NCBI GenBank assembly: GCA_030680655.1 | Contig: JAUXUZ010000428.1 | Location: 1-20,610, forward strand | Origin: Phycisphaerales bacterium | GTDB taxonomy: Bacteria; Planctomycetota; Phycisphaerae; Phycisphaerales; UBA1924 | Direction: 5' to 3' | DNA: 20,610 nt | The notes under the pieces: generated by a model | The model's database searches: none | What the model was told of the DNA's origin: nothing | What the model saw: only the letters and a program-made list of their open reading frames with translations | Made by a program: the position numbers and the translations under genes | Shown here: positions 8,801 through 14,649 of the stretch, piece by piece | Numbering within the stretch: the stretch's first letter is position 1 | Layout: every line of letters starts with the position of its first letter

Positions 8801-11800
8801 GTGGGCACGGGCGTGCTCGTGCTCGACGGCTCAACAACCGCCAGCACGCTCACGATCTCAGCCGCTCCCGCCGGCTCGGTCTCCGTCGGCAGCCTGACGA
8901 ACATCGTCGGGCGTGACGACGCGTCGCTGCGTGCCTTGAACGCAACGGTCGACATCTCAACGCTTACAACGGTTCTCGACGGCACGATTACCACCGTTTC
9001 TGCCCGCAACCTGACCAACTCCCCCGTCCGCACGGGCCAGAGCCTCGGAAACTTCACGGCCGGCGTTGCCGGCAGCAACACCCCGCTGACGGTGGAGTCA
9101 CGCGGCACCATCGGCTCAGTCCGGATCCTCGGCGGTGTCCAGGCGGGGCTCGTCCCCTCCTCGCTCCGCGGTCTTTCGATCGGCACGGTCCGCGTCGGCG
9201 GCTCGCTGCAGGGCAGCGTCAGCAGCCAGCGGGACATCACCTCAGCAACCGTGACAGGGGCAATGGTCAACGGCTCGGGCATCCGCGCCGGCTACAACCT
9301 CGGCTCAACCGTTGTGGGCTCGATGGCCACATCGACGATCTCCGCCGGCGGCAACATCGCCAGCGTCCGCGTCAGCGGCAACGTGACCGACTCGGCGATC
9401 CTCGCCGGCGTTGACCTGGGCCAGGACGCTAACTTCGGCGGCGCCGGTGTCAACGCCGACCGCGTGAGCAACGGCAACCTCGGCACAGTGACCATCACCG
9501 GCTCGTTCGTCCGTTCCGACATCGGCGCGGGCGTTTACCAGGGCGCCGACGGCTTCCTCGGCACGCAGGACGACCTGCTCGGCGAGGGACGCTCAACGAT
9601 GGGGAACGTCACCATCAGCGGCTCGGCCATCGGTTCGCTGCTCAACACCGAATCGTTCCGCATCATGAGCAACGGCACGATGGGCAACGTCCGCGCCCAG
9701 GGCCTGCCGTTCAACAGCGCCCAGAACCTTCTGGTCGTCAACAACAAGGCCCAGCCCGACCCGCTGCAGGTGACCGGGGTAGACGTGTCGTTCATCGGCG
9801 GTGTCTACTTCGCGACCATCATGTTCAACCAGCCGGTCGCGCCCAGCACCCTCAGCGGCGCGCTGAGCATCAGCGAGATCCGCGGCGCCGAGCCGATCGC
9901 CACGCTCTTCCCGCTGATCGAGAACGTTGATTACACCGTGACCTACTCCGCCGGCGCCACCAGCGCCGTGGTGCAGTTCAGCCAGAATGTCACCACCCGC
10001 GACCTTGACACCGGCGGCGCGGTGCCTGTCCCCGATGCCGCGGCGAGCCCCGGCATCTTCCGCTTCACGCTCGACAGCGCCGTGCTCCGCGGCCAGACCG
10101 CTGCGACGCTGCTCGACGGCGACGGCGACGGCGTGGCCGAAACGCTCGACTCATGGTCAGAGGACTTTGTTGTCGGTGACGCGGGCGACCGCTTCCTCCC
10201 CAACGTAGGCACCGCGGGCGACCTGTCGAACATCGACTTCTACGGCCCGGTCAACCTCGACGTGGTGATGAGCCGCAACGCAACGGCCCAGCCCGACACC
10301 GCCGACATCAACCGCACCTACCGCATCCAGGGCTTCCTGGGTGATCACCCCGACAACAGCGGCACGTTCTTCCAGCAGGGAAGCGACGCGGACGTCTACG
10401 TCATCACCATGCGTGCGGGTCAGGTCCTCTCGACAAGCCTCAGCTTCGGCGGCGGCAGCGTCTCGATCCTCGCCTGGAACCGCGGCAACATCGGCGATCC
10501 GGGCGACGACACCCTGGTCGACCTGACACAGGCCGGCAACGGCATCAGCAGCCCGCTGACAGACGGCAACATCATGCTGCTGCAGGACACGCAGGTCTTC
10601 CTGGTCGTGCTGAGCGTTGCCGATACCGATCCGTTCCTGGCGCCGCCCGGCCCGGGCCAGCCCCCGGCCATCATCGGTGACCCGCAGGGCGGACAGGCGA
10701 CGGTCGTCAACCAGCCCGCAAGCGCAGCGATCGGTGCCTACACCCTCAGCGTGCGGATCGTTGACGACGGCGATAATGGCTTCGCCGGCACGACGCAGTC
10801 CGGCAACGGCTCGGTTATCGAGACCGCGCCGCTCCCCGCCGCGTTCGCGGGCGTGGACGGCATCCTGGGCACGCAGGACGACCTCGCCTCGATCACCGTG
10901 GGCGAGTTCATCTATCAGCTCGACCCCGGCACCAACAACCGGCTCGACGGCAACGGCACGCTCTCGTCGCGCTCTGACGACCGTGTCGTCGGCGTCAACC
11001 CCTACGGAACCGAGCACATCTCAACCGCGGGCGCCGACGGCGTGTTTGGAACCGCCGACGACCTGACCACGATCAACAGCGCAATCGGCGAGATGAACGC
11101 CATCGGCGCCACCGTGGTCAACGCCACCGATCTGGACATCTTCCACCTCAACGGCGGCGCGGCGATCGTTGCAGGCGAGCGGTTCAGGTTCACCCTGCGG
11201 GTGAGCGAGTTCGGCGGGGACCTCGGTTCGCTCCGCACGCCACGGCCGACCCCCGGTGGCGGCGTCGGTGTCCAGGGCGGCGACAACCGCGGCGAGGCGC
11301 AGTTCGCCCTCTTTGAGACCACGCCCGGCGGCGGCATCAACGCCGGCGCGCTGGTGGCCCAGGCTCCGAACCCCGAGGGTTACCGCGGCACGCCAAACAC
11401 CGTCACCGCCAGCGACGGCTCGACCACCTACGGCTACGACGCCAACGGTGACTTCTACATGGAGATCACGATCCCGCCGTCACAGGCCAACGGCGCACTC
11501 AACGGCGCCTTCTCGCTCTACGTGCAGGGCGCTCACCAGAGCAACTACACCGTCGAGGTGCTCAACGTCGGCGCCGGCCCGGTGGCCACAGCGCAGAGCC
11601 AGAACTTCCTCATCGAGACCAACGGCGGCCTGGTGAACTGGCTCGACGCCTTCGGCACGTCCGTGCTCGATCGCTACAGCGGTTCGGTCAACGCCAACGT
11701 CCCCGGGCTCGGCGCACCGACACGCGAGTACATCCTCAACAGCCTCATCGCGAACCTCAACAGCATCTTCACTGCCGCGGGCGTCAACGTGGTTGTCTCA

Positions 11801-12247
11801 CTCACCTCGGCCGACTTCGTCGGTCAGTCGTTCAGCACGGTCTTCGTCACCGACTCACTCGAGCCGGCCGACCAGATCAACCAGAACTTCTTCGGTGTGT
11901 CCGAGCGGCGTGATGTGCTCAACGCCAACCGCAACGATCAGGCGGTGGTCTTCGCACCGGCGGTCACCGCGCTGGGCAACACCGTGGACCAGGCCGGCAT
12001 CGACAGCTACGTCCTCTCGCTCACCTCGGCGGTTGCTCAACGGATGGGCGAACTGCTCGGTCTGACCTTCGCCCTCGGCGGCGGAATGACCAACTCGCTG
12101 CCCGCCGCGGCGGGTGCGCTCACCGTGGCCGACCTCGAGTACAACGCCGCCGACACCCGCCTGGCACAGGTGCTCCGCAGCAACTTCATCCTCGGCAACC
12201 AGAACGACACGCAGTTGCTCCGCCGCATCTTCCAGCTCACGACCTGA
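2900..12247 (+). CDS. Giant beta-strand-repeat surface/secreted protein with LEPR-like N-terminus and degenerate metzincin-like C-terminus
   Basis: The protein has 3,115 residues. Residues 44-54 (MEQLEKREYLF) resemble the LEPR-XLL motif near the start of many planctomycete extracellular proteins; no classical signal peptide is visible. Residues ~400-2280 are dominated by short G-rich strands of the type GTVxVxG and SITxGG, as in beta-helix or adhesin-like stalks. PPC-like segments (ADFYAF...GVYYLVIG; SDADVYVITM...AIGAYTLSVRI; DLDIFHLNGG...SNYTVEVL) lie near residues 590-705, 2485-2625 and 2740-2890. An Ig-like segment (VTGVDVSF...ATIMFNQPV) lies at ~2284-2400 and a DGDGDG loop follows. Residues ~2915-3070 resemble a metzincin peptidase lacking its zinc ligands. 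The start is chosen for MKK with a GGGAG site 5 bases upstream; the frame is open 84 codons further up, without support. The gene ends 30 bases before a strong terminator. The likely role is structural or adhesive on the cell surface. Confidence 0.9.
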   Translation: MKKVQQLFNTVRRGLFGSGAKSVSPLGLVTRAGRMAGADSDALMEQLEKREYLFVLTVDQANPTFQADPARPNYGTVTANFAYFLPFLRSDLPAIGDPAAFPSSGVGDATSAGPGIVFGPTDPVTLDTFALPRNRMSAWLEARMAGVQITLYGRFQDDPNTPAVELPTSIQIFDLYGRDMQQRLDIGRPSPVLGLLDLGVDNGRPAGPGNNPVAIPPTAHDQVDPDDVEAIGDRGDLVGTLPLFNQNGLDPAIGDGVPDMNDGLGMIVFINSDPNVRLGMVSGQAVRITDQASFDRSDIVDFDTFYGIDIPEGLDGLTDWWDEQGFGFGMIPGSNPPDVSGLPAFGGSILFGAPFIRDNTDSITYFGFDNNNPRPAVLSALPANPLVLNFTSQQLASGPLTIDGVTINTPIVGIRTLRADQAVGSINVPGIMMGTVNVSGSLGLFFAQHMLGTMNVTGDVGQIYVGGTLGYWVRGDQIGDTQNLDNLRGTGSSINVGGRLGTLFVAGRSRANVFVVGDTLNPRQRIEGSVYNEVETIFGIDPAIDVGLIAPTINTGIIRAGAGMYRNDGFATAEFIFSGLSGTTINGSLGLMDPLNEEDVADFYAFAADSGRTVQFNVIFPNPLAAQNAGQAYVRVFDQNGNLVATHQGAGATPADTTNPTQPRTGFNFQFQAQSTGVYYLVIGTPGDDNFQSSLQYTITMAGQAATTLGQMITGGGIGGSTVSVQTGAVGRISGGQGVIGGDGAAIRAESDNSGIPDADYIDSAGFNISVPTIYNFQVGGDVGGGLFTASGVIGGIQIAGGVMGLTINAARQLGSFVVGGQTGVQEVTNLSRTAGQTGAVVIRTGSNGVPGHIGLLQFGDLVRGDQFTLQTSAGSFVDVLEVLQGGFTQQQATFNLGQGSDIRFASFPSVRLANPGQQDIDYFLPLIANTPLTLTDDSGVTFRITVTGNGSFGTLRVAPAGQLGGVIVGRIDVTLAGNGDLIISTTSAGSLALGEINVTTQGGTGNDVRFTGPAEIDVRFLSINGVITELSNTTPDGDLVSVDVGGVRRVNVFGSIGSTRTYMLSPDDVAIRVNLVQGLSPVVGSPIGIPANLINAWEAGTDVPFVFGTADADERALEDSGSPIDNILNGIVIRTGNVDLITARGSIGDVITQGGNGGTGQGGRVLSIIANNDRVNTTGRFEGITGSIFVGEINSLDVGDGVLGPGSTPFARAGVFAIDDIVTVRAGYRVLNPVLTGALFIAGNANAAPNDNSQGISNLLIRGASLDRAFVHVANLDSWWRSARYGGDRVEPSGSIANVTITSGNVTRTDFHALAIGRISITGGRWDASSAQATLSIGSVNADSFTSSLSDRDPLQFYFNQIRAGLDVTTIRVNNVAVGNIEDLFVSAGRNNTAVSAHDIIRSNISIRGNAGTFTVRGDIRASAIGSGRLASMQVTGDITASTISISGAILNLTAGGSIVNTEIVSSGPDGRINNLTAVGGMTGTVTSSGPIGTIRTTRGDINLAITTTDPTDGSINSITSGRDLVLRLDLADGTTVNTLRAARHIGRRMIDGTTPDLIDVPGNVQTIIAGGVVYSDVRAGGTIGTVTSGRALAYLPTADYATDAVITASGRITTVNINGDFNGSVVSYSGGIGSVTITNGSFRAGDSQRFNRIEARDGDITSVRIVNGHLLGDILAPQGSILSVFITGGAVFGDIGINPTLFAAAPTQTGVPLAERRTQLPPGATPTGGRDGPIIAAGVNIGTITTTGGIFEASISAGRTINSITVGRGIDDQGAVPTTDQATFIIAGDRITTLTVNQLAQGTFVGAGVTALGDNAQPGGIGADADTVKSGTVGTVNFRAGTDGVTVSAGLVAGADGLFNTLDDMVAPGISEVSRVTVVGTASNTAVLTDSGTPIVSANLLVGTNTVGGQALPVAEGFALAAGAIPGVNVPVTSAGIIVTIGGQLRRVVFTGAGTATYTAANVPGVGTGVLVLDGSTTASTLTISAAPAGSVSVGSLTNIVGRDDASLRALNATVDISTLTTVLDGTITTVSARNLTNSPVRTGQSLGNFTAGVAGSNTPLTVESRGTIGSVRILGGVQAGLVPSSLRGLSIGTVRVGGSLQGSVSSQRDITSATVTGAMVNGSGIRAGYNLGSTVVGSMATSTISAGGNIASVRVSGNVTDSAILAGVDLGQDANFGGAGVNADRVSNGNLGTVTITGSFVRSDIGAGVYQGADGFLGTQDDLLGEGRSTMGNVTISGSAIGSLLNTESFRIMSNGTMGNVRAQGLPFNSAQNLLVVNNKAQPDPLQVTGVDVSFIGGVYFATIMFNQPVAPSTLSGALSISEIRGAEPIATLFPLIENVDYTVTYSAGATSAVVQFSQNVTTRDLDTGGAVPVPDAAASPGIFRFTLDSAVLRGQTAATLLDGDGDGVAETLDSWSEDFVVGDAGDRFLPNVGTAGDLSNIDFYGPVNLDVVMSRNATAQPDTADINRTYRIQGFLGDHPDNSGTFFQQGSDADVYVITMRAGQVLSTSLSFGGGSVSILAWNRGNIGDPGDDTLVDLTQAGNGISSPLTDGNIMLLQDTQVFLVVLSVADTDPFLAPPGPGQPPAIIGDPQGGQATVVNQPASAAIGAYTLSVRIVDDGDNGFAGTTQSGNGSVIETAPLPAAFAGVDGILGTQDDLASITVGEFIYQLDPGTNNRLDGNGTLSSRSDDRVVGVNPYGTEHISTAGADGVFGTADDLTTINSAIGEMNAIGATVVNATDLDIFHLNGGAAIVAGERFRFTLRVSEFGGDLGSLRTPRPTPGGGVGVQGGDNRGEAQFALFETTPGGGINAGALVAQAPNPEGYRGTPNTVTASDGSTTYGYDANGDFYMEITIPPSQANGALNGAFSLYVQGAHQSNYTVEVLNVGAGPVATAQSQNFLIETNGGLVNWLDAFGTSVLDRYSGSVNANVPGLGAPTREYILNSLIANLNSIFTAAGVNVVVSLTSADFVGQSFSTVFVTDSLEPADQINQNFFGVSERRDVLNANRNDQAVVFAPAVTALGNTVDQAGIDSYVLSLTSAVAQRMGELLGLTFALGGGMTNSLPAAAGALTVADLEYNAADTRLAQVLRSNFILGNQNDTQLLRRIFQLTT
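8321..8554 (+). repeat. Internal protein repeat, copy 1 (~78 residues)
   Basis: This in-frame segment of the giant gene runs from GAGVTALGDNAQPGG to VTVVGTAS and contains GADADTVKSGTVGTV and GADGLFNTLDD. It aligns by eye with the segment at 9401-9631 in the same order of motifs: AGV, GG-G-AD-V, G-x-GTV, AG, GADG, DD, then a VTV/VTI strand. Confidence 0.6.
8465..8497 (+). repeat. DGxxxTxDD motif, copy 1 of 4
   Basis: The codons encode GADGLFNTLDD. The same 11-residue pattern recurs at 9542-9574 (GADGFLGTQDD), 10850-10882 (GVDGILGTQDD) and 11030-11062 (GADGVFGTADD). The acidic spacing suggests a calcium-binding loop, which is an inference. Confidence 0.65.
9401..9631 (+). repeat. Internal protein repeat, copy 2 (~77 residues)
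   Basis: This is the second copy of the unit at 8321-8554, running from LAGVDLGQDANFGG through GVNADRVSNGNLGTV and GADGFLGTQDD to NVTISGSAI. The copies are diverged at the residue level but keep motif order and length (77 against 78 residues), which points to an old tandem or segmental duplication inside the gene. Confidence 0.6.
9542..9574 (+). repeat. DGxxxTxDD motif, copy 2 of 4
   Basis: The codons encode GADGFLGTQDD inside the second long repeat unit of the giant protein. Confidence 0.65.
10850..10882 (+). repeat. DGxxxTxDD motif, copy 3 of 4
   Basis: The codons encode GVDGILGTQDD. This copy lies just after the second PPC-like segment, outside the long repeat units. Confidence 0.65.
11030..11062 (+). 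repeat. DGxxxTxDD motif, copy 4 of 4
   Basis: The codons encode GADGVFGTADD, 60 codons after copy 3 and just before the third PPC-like segment. Confidence 0.65.
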
Positions 12248-12277
12248 TCGAGTACGCCGGTACAGCGTCAACAACAG

Positions 12278-12302
12278 GCCCCCGCGAAAGCGGGGGCTTT
12301 TT
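12278..12302 (+). terminator. Rho-independent terminator of the giant gene
   Basis: A perfect 8-bp GC stem (GCCCCCGC / GCGGGGGC) with a GAAA tetraloop is followed directly by TTTTT. It begins 30 bases after the stop codon of the giant gene and separates it from the convergent coiled-coil gene. Confidence 0.92.
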
Positions 12303-12357
12303 CCTTTGGCCGTACAAGTACTCCGACCTCGGCCGTTGGGGAGCGTGGCGCGGCCGC

Positions 12358-13170
12358 TCAGACCGGCAGCGAGTCAACAACCCGGGCCAGGCGCGTCACG
12401 ACCACCTCGGTCCGGGCGGTCACGTCCCTGGCGTTCCCGGCGGCCGCGTTCGCCTGATCGGTCGCAGCGGCGAGCGCATGCGTCAGGCTTGCGCGCGAGC
12501 GATCGGCCTGATCGGCAAGGGCCTTGAGCTGCGCTGCATTGGCCTCTGCCCGGGCGTTCTCAGCGGCGAGCTGCCCGAGCAGCTTCTGCAGGTGCGATGT
12601 GTCGGGCGCTTGCCCGCCCGTCTGCACAGGATGGCCGGAGGTGCGGGGCTTGAACTCGATCAGCCGCGCTTCAACTTGAACAAGCTTGCGTTCGGCCGAG
12701 CCGACAAGGTTCATGACCGCCTCGGTCGATCCGTGCTCGGCACGCCGGACCGTCTCGGTGGCGGCAACGGCCGCCGCATCGAGGCGCGCGGCCAGCTCGT
12801 CGCTGCGGGTTGTGAGCATTGCCTGGGCCCCGCTCGAAGCGGCCTCAATGCCAAGCCTCGTTGCCTCCGCAACCTGGGCGAGACGCTCGGCATCGGCGAG
12901 GCGCTGGTCGATCGAGGCGAGCGCCCGCGTCACGCTCTCTGAGCGCCCCTGGTGGCGGGCAGCGGTTTCGCGGAGGGCCGTCTGGGCCTGCGAGGCCTCC
13001 GCGGCCGCGGCCTTGAGCGCCTCGGCCTGCTGGGCGGCCTCTTCGATCAAGCGGCGGAGCGAGCCCGAGTAGTCGTTGAAGGCCTCGCGATCGATCACCC
13101 TGGGAGAAAGAAAGACATCAGCCACCGCGTCGACCCCTTGCCGTGCTTGTGTGTGATCGGTTTCGAGCAT
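12358..13170 (-). CDS. Alanine-rich coiled-coil protein
   Basis: The 270-residue protein has no recognised enzymatic domain. From about residue 35 to the end it is rich in A, E, Q, R and L with heptad-like spacing (for example LRRLIEEAAQQAEALKAAAAEA and LAAENARAEANAAQLKALADQ), so long coiled coils are expected. A short break with Pro and Gly (FKPRTSGHPVQTGGQAPD) divides two helical regions near residue 190. There is no signal peptide or membrane segment. An AAGGAG site (ctcctt at 13180-13185) lies 9 bases before the chosen ATG; an in-frame ATG at 13206 lies upstream of that site and is less likely. It is downstream of two bactofilin-type genes on the same strand, which suggests a scaffold or cytoskeleton partner. 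That role is inferred from context only. Confidence 0.78.
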   Translation of the reverse strand: MLETDHTQARQGVDAVADVFLSPRVIDREAFNDYSGSLRRLIEEAAQQAEALKAAAAEASQAQTALRETAARHQGRSESVTRALASIDQRLADAERLAQVAEATRLGIEAASSGAQAMLTTRSDELAARLDAAAVAATETVRRAEHGSTEAVMNLVGSAERKLVQVEARLIEFKPRTSGHPVQTGGQAPDTSHLQKLLGQLAAENARAEANAAQLKALADQADRSRASLTHALAAATDQANAAAGNARDVTARTEVVVTRLARVVDSLPV

Positions 13171-13282
13171 GGTGCTCCGCTCCTTGCTCAGGTGCAGCGT
13201 GAACAAGCGGTATCGGCAACTGTTGCGCGGGGGCTGCAGATTCGGCGCGACCCCGGCGGGCCGGCGCAGCGCACGTGTCGAG

Positions 13283-13735
13283 CTACGGGGCGCCGCCCGG
13301 AGCGGCCTTCATGCGGTCTGGACGAACGCGGAAGCGCCCGCCCGTGATGCGAGCGAGGGGGTGGAGGTCGAGCTTGGCGGTCTGCAGATCGCCGTGCCAG
13401 ACCGCGGCGGGCCCCATCACGACCATCGGAGCCGCGGCGTGCGCGGTGCGCACTTCGCCCTCAACCAGCAGGCCCATCCCGGCCTTGAGCACCTCGACCT
13501 GGAACCGCCCGCCCCTGCGGATCACGACCGACCCGCAGGTCTCGACACGGCCGTGTATCTGCGAGCCCGTGACGACGACGTCGTCAACACGCACGCGCTT
13601 GTAACAGTTGGGGCAGGTAAGAACCTGTGCGGCACCCGGCACGACGAACGGGCCGGCGCAGTGAACACACCGCACCGTCCGATCGGCGTAGAGGTTGAAG
13701 AGCTTGCCGGGGCTGAACCAATTGAGCCAGGACAT
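13283..13735 (-). CDS. Bactofilin-like protein with N-terminal zinc ribbon
   Basis: The 150-residue protein has two parts. Residues 23-44 hold two CxxC pairs (C23/C26 in CVHC, C41/C44 in CPNC), a zinc-ribbon arrangement. Residues ~50-138 have the short-strand pattern of bactofilins, polymer-forming beta-helical cytoskeletal proteins: VTGSQIHGRVETCGSVVIRRGG, then LLVEGEVRTA, VVMGPAAVWHGDLQTAKLDL and ARITGGRFRV. The tail is short and basic/Pro-rich. A zinc ribbon in front of a bactofilin core is not the classic arrangement and may serve for binding nucleic acid or a partner. No clear ribosome site precedes the ATG, although the homologous part begins there. The gene lies 112 bp upstream of the coiled-coil gene and 216 bp downstream of a standard bactofilin. 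Confidence 0.78.
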   Translation of the reverse strand: MSWLNWFSPGKLFNLYADRTVRCVHCAGPFVVPGAAQVLTCPNCYKRVRVDDVVVTGSQIHGRVETCGSVVIRRGGRFQVEVLKAGMGLLVEGEVRTAHAAAPMVVMGPAAVWHGDLQTAKLDLHPLARITGGRFRVRPDRMKAAPGGAP

Positions 13736-13878
13736 GGTGATTCGTCGCGGGGCGGTGATGAGTCTGAACGGACGGGGTCGGGGTACCGGCGCGGCACCTC
13801 AGCAGTGACTAGCAGCGCGTGTGCCGCGGGCAACGGGCACTTTGTGCGCAGCGCGCGGCTGCGCAAGCGTCCCGAAAG

Positions 13879-13910
13879 GACAAAGCCCGGCATCGCCGCC
13901 GGGCTTTGTC
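13879..13910 (-). terminator. Strong hairpin, likely terminator after the bactofilin gene
   Basis: Two perfect 13-base arms (GACAAAGCCCGGC / GCCGGGCTTTGTC) flank a 6-base loop. The stem is GC-rich inside and has A/T runs at its base, as in bidirectional terminators. It lies 41 bases after the stop codon of the bactofilin gene on the minus strand and 144 bases before the zinc-ribbon gene, so it may end or weaken transcription between the two. Confidence 0.7.
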
Positions 13911-13951
13911 TGGAAGGAGAAGGCGGGTGAAGAGCGGAGGCTGAGGAGTCC

Positions 13952-14446
13952 TTACGACTCGCCGGCGCCGACCTTGGGCTTGTTGAAGCCGGCGAGCTTG
14001 GCCTCAAGACCGGCGAGGGTTGCCTCAAGGCCGTTCTCGCTGCCGCCGAGCTTCATGCGGGGCTTGCCGTTGGTTGCCGCTGGTGCGATCTCGTCCATCT
14101 TGGCATTGCGCACCGCCTCGGTGCCGACCGAGCAGTTGCCGCTGAAGGATGCGCCCTCGGCGACGATGAGCTTGGCGGCGGTGATATCGCCCTTGATGCG
14201 TGCGGTGGTGTTGAGCTCAAGCCGTTCGCGCGCGAGCACGTTGCCCTCAACGGTGCCGTCGACGGTGATCGCGGCACCCTCGACCGACGACTTGCAGATC
14301 GCACCCTCACCGATGTGCAGGCGGCCTTGTGAGAGCACCTTGCCCTCGACGGTGCCGAGGATCAGGCCCGCGTTCTGAATGATGATCTCGCCGCGGACCT
14401 GAGTGTCGGCGCTGATGATCGTCATCTGTGGGGTGGGGTCGGACAT
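13952..14446 (-). CDS. Bactofilin family polymer-forming cytoskeletal protein
   Basis: The 164-residue protein is a typical small bactofilin. Residues ~7-112 form the right-handed beta-helix core, seen as repeated short strands separated by glycines (ADTQVRGEIIIQNAG, GTVEGKVLSQGRLHIGEGA, GAAITVDGTVEGNVLARERLEL, ARIKGDITAAKLIVAEGA). Flexible tails flank the core, and the C-terminal tail contains GLEATLAGLEAKLAGFNKPK, probably a short helix. Bactofilins assemble into filaments without nucleotide and organise cell shape, stalks or polar complexes in other bacteria. An AAGGAG site (ctcctt at 14455-14460) 8 bases upstream supports the start. The gene is divergent from the RsuA/RluB-like gene, leads the bactofilin cluster, and is followed by a strong hairpin. 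Confidence 0.9.
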   Translation of the reverse strand: MSDPTPQMTIISADTQVRGEIIIQNAGLILGTVEGKVLSQGRLHIGEGAICKSSVEGAAITVDGTVEGNVLARERLELNTTARIKGDITAAKLIVAEGASFSGNCSVGTEAVRNAKMDEIAPAATNGKPRMKLGGSENGLEATLAGLEAKLAGFNKPKVGAGES

Positions 14447-14649
14447 GGCGTCTGCTCCTTGCGTGTTTGAATGGGTGGCCGGGTCTGCCCGGCGAGGCCG
14501 GTGTGATTATTGATCGGGGTCGCGCCGTACTTGCGCGTCGCTCGACATTTATCGGCACTTTGGCAGGAATGCTCCGCATTTTGGTTGGTGGTGGGGTTGG
14601 TGGGCGTTCGGGCACGGGGCACGGCGCTGCGCGGCGTAGACTGGTGGCG
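14447..14649. promoter_or_regulatory. Divergent promoter region between bactofilin and RsuA/RluB-like genes
   Basis: This 203-bp gap holds an AT-richer patch (about 14505-14590) in otherwise GC-rich DNA. It includes the small palindrome AATGC-TCC-GCATT at 14568-14580, a possible regulator site. A TAGACT -10-like hexamer lies at 14637-14642, only 7 bases before the ATG of the plus-strand gene. No convincing -35 box was found for either gene. Confidence 0.4.
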
